Assembly: GCF_900111455.1 (NCBI RefSeq)
Contig: NZ_FOIE01000003.1
Coordinates: 1-64,000, forward strand
Length of the DNA stretch: 64,000 nt
Direction: 5' to 3'
Source of the DNA: Geodermatophilus poikilotrophus
GTDB taxonomy: Bacteria; Actinomycetota; Actinomycetes; Mycobacteriales; Geodermatophilaceae
The notes under the pieces were generated by a model. That model worked only from the letters and a program-made list of their open reading frames with translations, made no database searches and was not told the DNA's origin. The position numbers and the translations under genes were made by a program. This document shows, piece by piece, positions 48,285-55,585 of this stretch; the first letter of the stretch is position 1, and every line of letters begins with the position of its first letter.

Positions 48285-48494
48285 TCAGGTCTTCGGCGTC
48301 TCGGTGTCCTCGGGCGCCTCGGGCATGAGTGACTCGCCGGCGGTGCCCGGGCTTCCGGAGGGGCGGCCGCGGCCGCTGTCCTGGTCGGGGCCGCCGCCGA
48401 GTGGGTTGCGCGGCGGGTCGAGGCCCACGGGGTCCCGGCCGGGGTCGTCGAGCTCCTCGTTCGCCCCCGCCGCGCTGCTGCCCGTCTCGCTCAT
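48285..48494 (-). CDS. small disordered hypothetical protein
   Basis: A 69-residue hydrophilic protein rich in Gly, Pro, Asp and Ser (for example GRDPVGLDPPRNPLGGGPDQ), with no membrane segment or recognisable domain, probably unstructured. It is supported as real by a strong GAGGAGG ribosome site 6 nt before the ATG and by a hairpin repeat placed at its stop. It is divergent from hflX and convergent with dapF. No function is proposed. Confidence 0.65.
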   Translation of the reverse strand: MSETGSSAAGANEELDDPGRDPVGLDPPRNPLGGGPDQDSGRGRPSGSPGTAGESLMPEAPEDTETPKT

Positions 48495-48644
48495 CTCGAG
48501 CCTCCTCGTGTGGTCGGTCGTCGTCCGGACCTACCCGGTGACGACCCGGCCACGCGTTCGGGATGGTCCGCGGCGTTCGCGGTGTTGTACCGGCCGATGA
48601 CAACTCGGATGCCCCAGGTGCTGGGGTCTGCCACGCTGGAGACG

Positions 48645-50135
48645 ATGACGACAGCACAGAACCGCGCCGTGCTCGACGACGCCGAGGAGCGCGCCCTCCG
48701 GTCCGCGCCCGCACCCGTGGAGGAGGCGCCCAGCTCCGACGAGGGGTGGAACGAGCCGGACGAGACGACCGGCTCGTACGCGCTCGAGGCCCGCGGTGCG
48801 CTGCGCCGCGTCGCCGGCCTGTCCACCGAGCTCGCCGACGTCACCGAGGTCGAGTACCGCCAGCTGCGCCTGGAGCGCGTCGTGCTGGTGGGTGTCTGGA
48901 CCGAGGGCACGCAGGCCGACGCCGACCGCTCGCTCGCCGAGCTGGCCGCGCTGGCCGAGACCGCGGGCTCTCAGGTGCTGGAGGCGGTCAGCCAGCGGCG
49001 CGACAAGCCCGACGCCGGCACCTACGTCGGGTCGGGCAAGGCCGTCGAGATCCGCGACATCGTCGCGGCCGCCGGCGCCGACACCGTGATCTGCGACGGT
49101 GAGCTGACGCCCGGCCAGCTCAACGCGCTGGAGAAGATCCTCAAGGTCAAGGTGGTCGACCGGACCGCGTTGATCCTCGACATCTTCGCCCAGCACGCGT
49201 CGAGCCGGGAGGGCAAGGCGCAGGTCGAGCTGGCGCAGATGCAGTACATGCTGCCGCGGCTGCGCGGCTGGGGTGAGTCGCTGTCCCGGCAGGCCGGTGG
49301 TCGCGTCGCCGGCGGTGGCGGCATCGGCACCCGCGGTCCTGGTGAGACCAAGATCGAGACCGATCGACGGCGGATCCGGGCGCGGGTCAGCAAGCTGCGC
49401 CGCGAGATCGCCGGCATGGCCACGGCCCGGGCCACCCAGCGCTCGGCCCGCGGGCGCAACGCCGTCCCGAGCGTGGCGATCGCCGGGTACACCAACGCCG
49501 GCAAGTCCAGTCTGCTCAACCGGCTCACCGGCGCCGGCGTGCTGGTCGAGAACGCGCTGTTCGCGACGCTGGACCCGACCGTGCGCCGAGCGCAGTCGCC
49601 GGACGGCCGCGAGTACACGCTCACCGACACCGTCGGCTTCGTGCGGCACCTGCCGCACCAGCTCGTCGACGCCTTCCGCTCCACGCTGGAGGAGGTGGCC
49701 GCCGCTGACATGCTGCTGCACGTCGTCGACGGCTCCGACCCCGACCCGCTGGGCCAGATCGACGCCGTGCACGTCGTCCTCCGGGAGATCGACGCGGCGG
49801 CGGTGCCGGAGCTCATCGTGGTCAACAAGGTCGACGCGATGAGCGAGGAGGACGTCCTCACCCTGCGCCGGGCCCTTCCGGGCGCGGTCTGGGTGTCGGC
49901 GCGCACGGGCGCCGGGATCGAGCAGCTCCGCGAGATCGTCGCAGCCCGGCTCCCGCACCCCGACGTCGAGGTCGACGTGCTGGTGCCCTACGACCGCGGC
50001 GACCTGGTCGCCCGGGTCCACCGGGACGGCGAGGTGCTGAAGGAGACCCACGAGGCCGGCGGCACCCGGCTCAGCGCGCGGGTGGACGGCGCGCTGGCTG
50101 CCGCGCTCGGGGGGTTCGCGGCGCCGGTCGCCTGA
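48645..50135 (+). CDS. hflX: GTPase HflX
   Basis: A ribosome-associated GTPase (496 residues) that rescues or splits stalled ribosomes. An N-terminal HflX domain (about 60-230) contains DAGTYVGSGKAVEI, followed by the GGRVAGGGGIGTRGPGETKI linker, P-loop AGYTNAGKSS, DTVGFVRHLPHQL for G3 and NKVDAM for G4. The N-terminal 50 residues are acidic and disordered. The ATG at 48645 (MTTAQNR) follows CACGCT by 7 nt; the frame is open to 48510 but that part is probably untranslated. The order miaA-dapF-hflX-lexA matches mycobacteria. Confidence 0.94.
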   Translation: MTTAQNRAVLDDAEERALRSAPAPVEEAPSSDEGWNEPDETTGSYALEARGALRRVAGLSTELADVTEVEYRQLRLERVVLVGVWTEGTQADADRSLAELAALAETAGSQVLEAVSQRRDKPDAGTYVGSGKAVEIRDIVAAAGADTVICDGELTPGQLNALEKILKVKVVDRTALILDIFAQHASSREGKAQVELAQMQYMLPRLRGWGESLSRQAGGRVAGGGGIGTRGPGETKIETDRRRIRARVSKLRREIAGMATARATQRSARGRNAVPSVAIAGYTNAGKSSLLNRLTGAGVLVENALFATLDPTVRRAQSPDGREYTLTDTVGFVRHLPHQLVDAFRSTLEEVAAADMLLHVVDGSDPDPLGQIDAVHVVLREIDAAAVPELIVVNKVDAMSEEDVLTLRRALPGAVWVSARTGAGIEQLREIVAARLPHPDVEVDVLVPYDRGDLVARVHRDGEVLKETHEAGGTRLSARVDGALAAALGGFAAPVA

Positions 50136-50180
50136 CGTGCTCGCTCGATCGAGCGAGGTCACGCCCAGGTCACGGCCCGG

Positions 50181-50186
50181 TACCGT
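50181..50186 (+). promoter_or_regulatory. -10 element TACCGT before the PAP2 gene
   Basis: TACCGT ends 6 nt before the GTG at 50193, a leaderless-type start. Confidence 0.55.
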
Positions 50187-50192
50187 GACCGC

Positions 50193-50927
50193 GTGACCAG
50201 CGGCGCGGTACGGCGGCGTCCCGGGGCGACTCCCGCGGACGCCGCCGCCGGCCCGGAGGTCTCCGTGGGCCGCCCGCCGCGGTGGCTGCTGCTGCTGGCG
50301 GGGGTCGTCACGGTCGCGGTGACCGTCGACCTGCTCTCCCGGGGCGTGCTCGAGCGGATGGACCTGCGGGTCTCCGAGGTGGTCAGTGCCTGGGAGCTCG
50401 ATGGCTCGGGCGCTTACTGGCCGGTGTGGGCGGTGACCCAGCTCGGCGGGCGCGGCTTCATCCTGGTCGTGCTCGCCGGTCTGGTCGGCTACCTCGGGTG
50501 GCGGTTCCGCACGGTCGTTCCGCTGCTGCGGGTGCTCCTCGCGCTGGTGCTGCTGACCGTCGTCGTCTACTCGTTCAAGTACGGGACCGGGCGCACCGCC
50601 CCGGCCTACCCCGGGTCCTTCTTCCACCGCGACGGCGCCTCCTACCCCTCCGGGCACGTCGCCAACGCCGTCCTCATGTGGGGGGTCGCCCGCTGGCAGG
50701 TCGTGCAGTACCGGCTGGCGTCCTGGCTGCAGCGCACGACCTGGGTGCTGAGCGTCACCGGCCCGGTGGCGACCGGCATCGCCATGGTCTCCCTGGACTT
50801 CCACTGGGTCACCGACGCGGTCGTCGGGGCGGCCGTCGGCATCCTGCTGCTGGGCGTGGTTCACGTCCTGGACGACGTCGTGGTGTCACGCTGGCTGGGT
50901 GCCCGAGCAGGCCGGTCGTCCGCGTAG
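50193..50927 (+). CDS. PAP2-family membrane phosphatase
   Basis: A PAP2/lipid phosphate phosphatase-type protein (244 residues) with five or six membrane helices. The three phosphatase motifs are recognisable: KYGTGRTAP, the YPSGH core and SLDFHWVTD with the catalytic His. The substrate is probably a lipid or polyprenyl phosphate outside the membrane. The GTG at 50193 follows TACCGT by 6 nt. The following gene starts 29 bp inside its 3' end. Confidence 0.9.
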   Translation: MTSGAVRRRPGATPADAAAGPEVSVGRPPRWLLLLAGVVTVAVTVDLLSRGVLERMDLRVSEVVSAWELDGSGAYWPVWAVTQLGGRGFILVVLAGLVGYLGWRFRTVVPLLRVLLALVLLTVVVYSFKYGTGRTAPAYPGSFFHRDGASYPSGHVANAVLMWGVARWQVVQYRLASWLQRTTWVLSVTGPVATGIAMVSLDFHWVTDAVVGAAVGILLLGVVHVLDDVVVSRWLGARAGRSSA

Positions 50928-51954
50928 CGGCGTCGGGGGGCGACGTCTGGCGGCGGGGACGGGTCTCGCGCTGACGCTCGTCCTCGGCGCCGCCGCGCCG
51001 GCGTCCGCCCAGGCGGCCGACTCCGCCGCGCCGCAGACGCGCTGCCAGCTCACCGACCCGCGGCTGCCCGAGGTCTCCGGGCTGGTCGAGGTCGGGAACC
51101 GGATGCTGGTGCACAACGACGGCGGCGACTCGCTCGACGTGTTCGTGCTCGACAGCACCTGCGCGGTGGTCACGGTCCACTCCGCGCCGGTCGACCCCTA
51201 CGACCCGGAGGACCTGGCGCTGGCCGTCGACGGGACGGTCTGGCTGGCCGACACCGGCGACAACACCGGGACCCGGCCGACGGTGGCACTGCTGGCCCTG
51301 CACGCCGACGGCAGCAGCTCGGTCTTCCGGCTGGCCTACCCCGACGGCCCGCGGGACGTCGAGGCGCTGCTGCTCGCCCCTGACGGAACGCCCCACCTGG
51401 TGACCAAGGAGGTGCTGGGGGCCAGCGCGGTCTACCGGCCGGTGTCGCCGCTGGTCGAGGACGGCACGGTCGGGCTCACGGAGGTGGGGAGCGTCGACCT
51501 CGTGCTCACCGGGACGCCGGGTGGACCCGTCGGCCGCGCCGGGCAGCTCATGGTCACCGGGGGCGCCGTGTCGCCCGACGAGCGGTGGGTGGCCCTGCGC
51601 ACCTACACCGACGCCTACGTCTGGCCGCTGACCGGGTCGGACGTCGCGGCGGCGCTGGCGGGCGAGCCCCGCCGGGTGGCCCTGCCCGAGGCGGCCCAGG
51701 GTGAGGCGGTGAGCTTCACCGGCGACTCCTCCGGGCTCGTCGTCGCGGGGGAGGGGCTGCCCAGCGACGTCACCGTGGTCCCGCTGCCGGCCGCGCCGGC
51801 CCCTGCCACGGGGGCGGCGCCGGCGGACGGCTCGCTCCCCGGCCTGCTCTCCGCCGACGACGGGCCGCCCCCGGTCGCGGCCGCGGTGGCCGCCGCCGCC
51901 GTGGCCGGGGTGGTGGTCTGGCTCGGCGGCAAGCTCGTCCGCCGGCGCGACTGA
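50899..51954 (+). CDS. secreted, C-terminally anchored beta-propeller-like protein
   Basis: A 351-residue exported protein of unknown function. A signal peptide (about residues 15-40, cleavage near ASA-QAA) precedes repeating short beta-like segments with Asp-rich turns (WLADTGDNTGTRPTVALLAL, MVTGGAVSPDERWVALRTY), suggesting a beta-propeller like those of esterase-like phytase families. A Pro/Ala linker, a C-terminal membrane helix and a KLVRRRD tail form an anchor. It overlaps the PAP2 gene by 29 bp and is probably cotranscribed. GTG at 50899 is the most likely start; no enzyme activity can be assigned. Confidence 0.78.
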   Translation: MPEQAGRPRSGVGGRRLAAGTGLALTLVLGAAAPASAQAADSAAPQTRCQLTDPRLPEVSGLVEVGNRMLVHNDGGDSLDVFVLDSTCAVVTVHSAPVDPYDPEDLALAVDGTVWLADTGDNTGTRPTVALLALHADGSSSVFRLAYPDGPRDVEALLLAPDGTPHLVTKEVLGASAVYRPVSPLVEDGTVGLTEVGSVDLVLTGTPGGPVGRAGQLMVTGGAVSPDERWVALRTYTDAYVWPLTGSDVAAALAGEPRRVALPEAAQGEAVSFTGDSSGLVVAGEGLPSDVTVVPLPAAPAPATGAAPADGSLPGLLSADDGPPPVAAAVAAAAVAGVVVWLGGKLVRRRD

Positions 51955-51974
51955 CGCCGCGCCGGCGGCCCGTC

Positions 51975-52030
51975 GGCCCCGTCCCCGAGCCGCCCCGAGC
52001 GTGCGAGGGGTGGGGAGTACGGGGCCTTCG
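51975..52030 (-). repeat. stop-proximal hairpin repeat, copy 9 (after lexA)
   Basis: In minus orientation, abutting the lexA stop: GGCCCCGTACTCCCCACCCC at the 5' side pairs through GGCCCCGT with ACGGGGCC; loop CTCGCACGCTCGGGG. It also closes the gap to the convergent secreted-protein gene. Confidence 0.75.
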
Positions 52031-52822
52031 TCAGACCCGGCGCAGCACCGTGACGACGCGGCCCAGCACGGTCGCGTCGTCACCGGGGATGGGCTCATAC
52101 GCCGGGTTGTGCGGCAGCAGCCACACGTGCCCGTCGCGCCGCTTGTAGGTCTTCACCGTCGCCTCACCGTCGATCATGGCGGCGACGATCTCGCCGTTCT
52201 CCGCGGTCGGCTGCTGCCGCACGACGACCCAGTCGCCGTCGCAGATGGCTGCCTCGACCATCGAGTCACCCGTGACCTTGAGCATGAACAGCGTCCCCTC
52301 GCCGACCAGTTCGCGTGGGAGCGGGAAGACGTCCTCCACGGCCTGCTCGGCCAGCACCGGACCACCCGCGGCGATCCGGCCGACGAGCGGCACGTAGGTG
52401 GGCGCGGGGGTCTCCTCGGCGCCGACCGGGGCGACCCCCGTGGGCGCCGAGGCGCCGGCGCTGTCACCGGGCAGGCGCACGTCGAGCGCGCGGGGCCGGT
52501 TCGGGTCGCGGCGCAGCCAGCCCTTCTTCTGCAGCACGCTGAGCTGGTGGGCCACCGAGGAGGCCGACGACAGCCCGACGGCCTCGCCGATCTCACGCAC
52601 CGAGGGCGGGTAGCCGCGCCGCTCGATGGAGTCACGGATCACCTCGAGGACCCGCCGCTGCCGCTGGGTGAGCCCGTCGCCGGCCTCGCCGCGGTCGGGG
52701 AAGGTGCGCACGGACGCCGCCTCGGCCGGCTCCGGCGCGCCGGCCCGGCTCCCGGACGTGCGCCGCGACGAGCTGCCGCCGCCCCGGACCCCGCTGCCCG
52801 ACGTCCCGCTCGTGCCCGCCAC
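52031..52822 (-). CDS. lexA: SOS repressor LexA
   Basis: LexA (263 residues) represses damage genes and cleaves itself when RecA is active. A disordered N-terminal 50 residues precede the winged helix-turn-helix ([38 protein letters not shown]). The cleavage Ala-Gly lies in RIAAGG, the catalytic serine is Ser187 in GDSMVEAAI, and the catalytic lysine is Lys224 in TVKTYK. The GTG at 52822 has a GGGGGAG ribosome site. It is divergent from the LysM gene with two SOS boxes between, so it should autoregulate. Confidence 0.96.
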   Translation of the reverse strand: MAGTSGTSGSGVRGGGSSSRRTSGSRAGAPEPAEAASVRTFPDRGEAGDGLTQRQRRVLEVIRDSIERRGYPPSVREIGEAVGLSSASSVAHQLSVLQKKGWLRRDPNRPRALDVRLPGDSAGASAPTGVAPVGAEETPAPTYVPLVGRIAAGGPVLAEQAVEDVFPLPRELVGEGTLFMLKVTGDSMVEAAICDGDWVVVRQQPTAENGEIVAAMIDGEATVKTYKRRDGHVWLLPHNPAYEPIPGDDATVLGRVVTVLRRV

Positions 52823-52991
52823 GTCTCCCCCTCGCCGGCCGTGTCGCCACGGCCCTCGTGTCCTGCGCCCGCCGGAGGCGCCGCGGCCGGGCGTGGCCCT
52901 CGACGGAACGCGCCCGGCCCGGTCCCGCCGGCGCCCCGAGGCGACGGCGGACGGGTGCTGCTCCGGACGGTAGCGCCTCGGCGCCGGGACT

Positions 52992-53007
52992 TCAAACGTG
53001 TGTTCGA
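52992..53007. promoter_or_regulatory. SOS box, lexA-proximal
   Basis: TCAAACGTGTGTTCGA differs from the perfect TCGAAC-N4-GTTCGA site at one position. It lies 170 bp upstream of the lexA start and 66 bp from the second box. Confidence 0.75.
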
Positions 53008-53072
53008 AACGGCCGGGAGGTGTCGGGTCGACCCCGTCGGCTGGATGCGGTAGACATCGCACCGTCATCCGA

Positions 53073-53088
53073 TCGAACACTTGTTCGA
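53073..53088. promoter_or_regulatory. SOS box, LysM-gene-proximal (perfect)
   Basis: TCGAACACTTGTTCGA is a perfect 16-bp SOS palindrome, 29 bp before the LysM gene start. It is the best LexA site in the window. Confidence 0.92.
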
Positions 53089-53116
53089 TCCGGCCCGGTG
53101 GCGAGGAGGAGTGGTC

Positions 53117-53758
53117 ATGGCGAGCGTGCGGCAGGCCGTGCTGGAGTTCGACGCGGCGGTGCGGGTCCCGTGGCGGCCGTTGCTCGGGTCGGGGACCGGC
53201 GGCGGTGCCCCGGCGTCCGGGCCGGCGACGGCCGGGTTGCCCGGTGCGGCAGGCCAGGCGACGCGGTCCGTCCTGCCGGGCTCCGGTCCCCGGGTGGCCG
53301 GGCACCTGCGGCCGGTCCCCGACTGCCCTGTCGGGCGCGAGCCGCGCGGTGCCGGTCCGGTCACCGAGGCACCCCGCACCCGTCGTGACCCGGCGCGCCC
53401 GGGTGGTCGGCCGCTGCGGTCCGCACCGGCCGCAGGCGCCGTCCGCGGCGGGTGCGCACCGGCGCCGGCCTCCGTGCGGCTGACCCGCCGCGGGCGCCGG
53501 TTCGTCGCCGCGCTCGCGCTGGGTGGCGCCGTCGCCCTCGGGGCGTCGATCGCCCCGCTGGCCGACGGGGCCGACGGAGGGCTGCACCTGGCCGGCGAGA
53601 GCAGCGTAGAGGTCCAGCCGGGCGACACGGTCTGGTCGATCGCGGGGGAGGTCGCCGGGGACGGCCAGGACGTGCGCGTCGTGGTCGACGCCATCGAGGA
53701 GCTCAACGACCTCGAGGGCTCCGTCGTCGTGCCGGGGCAGGTGCTCGAGCTGCCCTGA
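53117..53758 (+). CDS. LysM protein, candidate SOS-induced division inhibitor
   Basis: A 213-residue protein with a long Gly/Pro/Ala-rich cytoplasmic N terminus, one membrane helix (about 128-148) and an outer LysM domain (163-212, [16 protein letters not shown] and [11 protein letters not shown]) that should bind peptidoglycan. Position and layout match YneA of Bacillus and Rv2719c of M. tuberculosis, both divergent from or next to lexA and induced by SOS to pause division. The ATG at 53117 has GAGGAGG 6 nt upstream, and a perfect SOS box lies 29 bp before it. The inhibitor role is inferred from context. Confidence 0.85.
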   Translation: MASVRQAVLEFDAAVRVPWRPLLGSGTGGGAPASGPATAGLPGAAGQATRSVLPGSGPRVAGHLRPVPDCPVGREPRGAGPVTEAPRTRRDPARPGGRPLRSAPAAGAVRGGCAPAPASVRLTRRGRRFVAALALGGAVALGASIAPLADGADGGLHLAGESSVEVQPGDTVWSIAGEVAGDGQDVRVVVDAIEELNDLEGSVVVPGQVLELP

Positions 53759-53875
53759 CGGGTCCGTGCCGGGCTCGTGCGGCATCGCCCCAGGTCGAGG
53801 AGCGACAAGTCGCGGCGCCGATGTTCGTCAACCCGTCGTGCCGAGTCGTTGACGCTCTGTGGCCAGCCGCGGTTC

Positions 53876-53881
53876 TACGGT
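53876..53881 (+). promoter_or_regulatory. -10 element TACGGT before the gene at 53889
   Basis: TACGGT ends 7 nt before the GTG at 53889, indicating a leaderless start rather than the ATG at 53898. A TTGACG at 53849 is too far upstream (21-nt spacer) to count as its -35 with confidence. Confidence 0.5.
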
Positions 53882-53888
53882 CGGAGTC

Positions 53889-54533
53889 GTGTCAGCGATG
53901 CCAGGCAGCCGGGCCGCCGTCTTCACGCAGCAGTCGCAGAGCGTCGAGGTGCACCTCGAGGGCGCCTGGTGGCCGGGGTCGCTGCTGGGCTGGCGGCACG
54001 ACGGCGGAGGTGCCTGCGAGGTCTGGGTGCGGGTGACCGTCGACGGCGCGGACCGCGAGACCTGGACCGACCTCGCCGGGGTCCGGCTGCCGGAGGTCTA
54101 CCCGGCTCCGGCGTTGGTCCCGGACGCCGGTGCCGACCCCTTCGCGGGTCCGGCGGAGGAGCTGCTCCCGGGGGCCGCAGCCGCCCCGCTGCTGTCCCTG
54201 AGCGAGGCCGCGGCCCGTGAGCAGCGGGTGGCCGGGGTCCTCCCCGCGCCGGCTCCGGTGCGCCGGCGCCGTCGTCACGGCGGCGACGTGACCGCCGAGC
54301 TGCCCGCCGTCGACGGCGGCGGCCAGCCGGTCGGCCGCCACCGGGCCTCGGCCGTGGCCGGCCGCCACCGCGCGGCCGACGCGCCCGCGGAGGCGCCGCA
54401 CGCGGAGCCCACCGACGCGACGGTGCTCATGCCGCGCGCGACGGAGGCCGACTGCCTCACCCGGCCCATGCGGCTCGGTGACCGCGCGCCCCGTCCCCGC
54501 CTGGCGCGCCCCGACGCGGCCCTCCGCGCCTGA
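53889..54533 (+). CDS. hypothetical protein
   Basis: An unrecognised 214-residue protein. The N-terminal 70 residues look like a small beta domain (VFTQQSQSVEVHLEGAWWPG, VWVRVTVDGADRETWTDLAG), possibly an SH3-like barrel. The rest is disordered, alternating Ala/Pro and Arg/His-rich stretches with a C terminus ending DRAPRPRLARPDAALRA. No membrane helix or signal peptide. The GTG at 53889 is supported by TACGGT 7 nt upstream. It lies between the LysM gene and nrdR and is followed by a hairpin repeat. No function is proposed. Confidence 0.7.
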   Translation: MSAMPGSRAAVFTQQSQSVEVHLEGAWWPGSLLGWRHDGGGACEVWVRVTVDGADRETWTDLAGVRLPEVYPAPALVPDAGADPFAGPAEELLPGAAAAPLLSLSEAAAREQRVAGVLPAPAPVRRRRRHGGDVTAELPAVDGGGQPVGRHRASAVAGRHRAADAPAEAPHAEPTDATVLMPRATEADCLTRPMRLGDRAPRPRLARPDAALRA

Positions 54534-54594
54534 GGAAGGACCCGCTGCCCTCCACCGCTCGCCGGCTCGGGGCCGGGCCCTGCACGTGGGCCGC
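54534..54594 (+). repeat. stop-proximal hairpin repeat, copy 10
   Basis: It starts at the stop of the hypothetical gene with GGAAGGACCCGCTGCC and contains CCACCGCTCGCCGGCTCGGGG and GGGCCCTGCACGTGGGCC. Pairing of the outer arms is poorer than in other copies, so it is a diverged member. Confidence 0.6.
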
Positions 54595-54738
54595 CGTCCT
54601 CGTCGCGCTCCGCGATACACCCCTGCACCGCGCCGCGCGACCGCTGCGGCGCCTTCCGCGGCGTGTCGCGGGGCTGGTGTGACGACTGCGCGCCGGTGGT
54701 CACGGAGTCACCTCGACGGACGACGCGCCACAGCTTCA

Positions 54739-54790
54739 GCTTGCAGATCTAGTAGAGCCCGGCCTAGGGTTCCCCTACATCTAGTAGTTG
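54739..54790 (+). promoter_or_regulatory. nrdRJ promoter with paired NrdR-like boxes
   Basis: ATCTAGTAG occurs twice (54747-54755 and 54779-54787), exactly 32 bp apart, the three-turn spacing typical of NrdR box pairs. Each copy lies in a partial palindrome (AGATCT; CTAC-ATCTA-GTAG). Between and around them are -35 TTGCAG (54741) and -10 TAGGGT (54765) with an 18-nt spacer, so the boxes flank the start of transcription. The remaining 433 nt of this gap show nothing else I can name apart from the repeat. Confidence 0.6.
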
Positions 54791-54966
54791 CACCGCTGTA
54801 AGCCGTCCACAGGCCGATCCTCAGGTCCTCCCCACGACGTCCACCGGATGTCCCCAGGGAGGTCCACAGCCGGCCTCCCGGCTCCGTCGCACCGGCCGCT
54901 CCGGCGATCCACGCGACGCCCGGGCGGATCTCGCGGCGGGCGTGCCCGGAGGGGAGGCGAGAGGCC

Positions 54967-55506
54967 GTGCGCTGCCCCTTCTGCCACAACCCCGACAGCC
55001 GCGTCATCGACTCGCGCGAGGCCGACGAGGGGGCGACCACCCGTCGCCGCCGGTCGTGCCCCGGGTGCGGGCGTCGCTTCACCACGGTGGAGGAGGCCGT
55101 CCTCGCCGTCGTCAAGCGCAGCGGCGTGAGCGAGCCGTTCAACCGCAGCAAGGTGGTGGCCGGCGTCCGCCGGGCGTGCCAGGGGCGGCCGGTCGACGAG
55201 GACCAGCTGCAGAAGCTGGCCCAGCAGGTGGAGGACGCCATCCGGGCCACCGGTGCAGCGGAGGTCCCCAGCAACGAGGTGGGGCTGGCCATCCTGCGAC
55301 CGCTGCGGGAGCTGGACGAGGTCGCGTACCTGCGCTTCGCCAGCGTCTACCGCGCGTTCACCTCGCTCGAGGACTTCGAGAAGGAGATCACCGAGCTGCG
55401 GGCCCGGCACGTCGCTGCCGGCACCCCGCCCCTGCCCGGCATGCAGGACCCGCCGGTCCGCCGGCGGGGTGGGGGGCGCGGTCAGGCCGCGTCCGCCGCC
55501 ACCTGA
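54967..55506 (+). CDS. nrdR: transcriptional repressor NrdR
   Basis: NrdR (179 residues) represses ribonucleotide reductase genes in response to dATP/ATP. The zinc ribbon has Cys3, Cys6, Cys31 and Cys34 ([23 protein letters not shown]), and an ATP-cone domain covers about 46-136 ([20 protein letters not shown]). The C-terminal 30 residues are Gly/Pro/Arg-rich. The GTG start has GGAGGGGAGGCGAGAG just upstream. nrdJ follows after 79 bp, and the paired boxes at 54739-54790 suggest self-regulation. Confidence 0.96.
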   Translation: MRCPFCHNPDSRVIDSREADEGATTRRRRSCPGCGRRFTTVEEAVLAVVKRSGVSEPFNRSKVVAGVRRACQGRPVDEDQLQKLAQQVEDAIRATGAAEVPSNEVGLAILRPLRELDEVAYLRFASVYRAFTSLEDFEKEITELRARHVAAGTPPLPGMQDPPVRRRGGGRGQAASAAT

Positions 55507-55585
55507 GAACTGTCAGCACCACCGGATAAGAAGAGGGCGGCTCTCTTCCCCAGCCGCCGCAAGCCCACAACACAGGGAGAGCTCC

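Noticed and set aside
55507-55585. A cobalamin riboswitch before nrdJ
   Set aside because: The nrdR-nrdJ gap is only 79 nt and has no B12-box-like sequence; the region before nrdR also lacks one.
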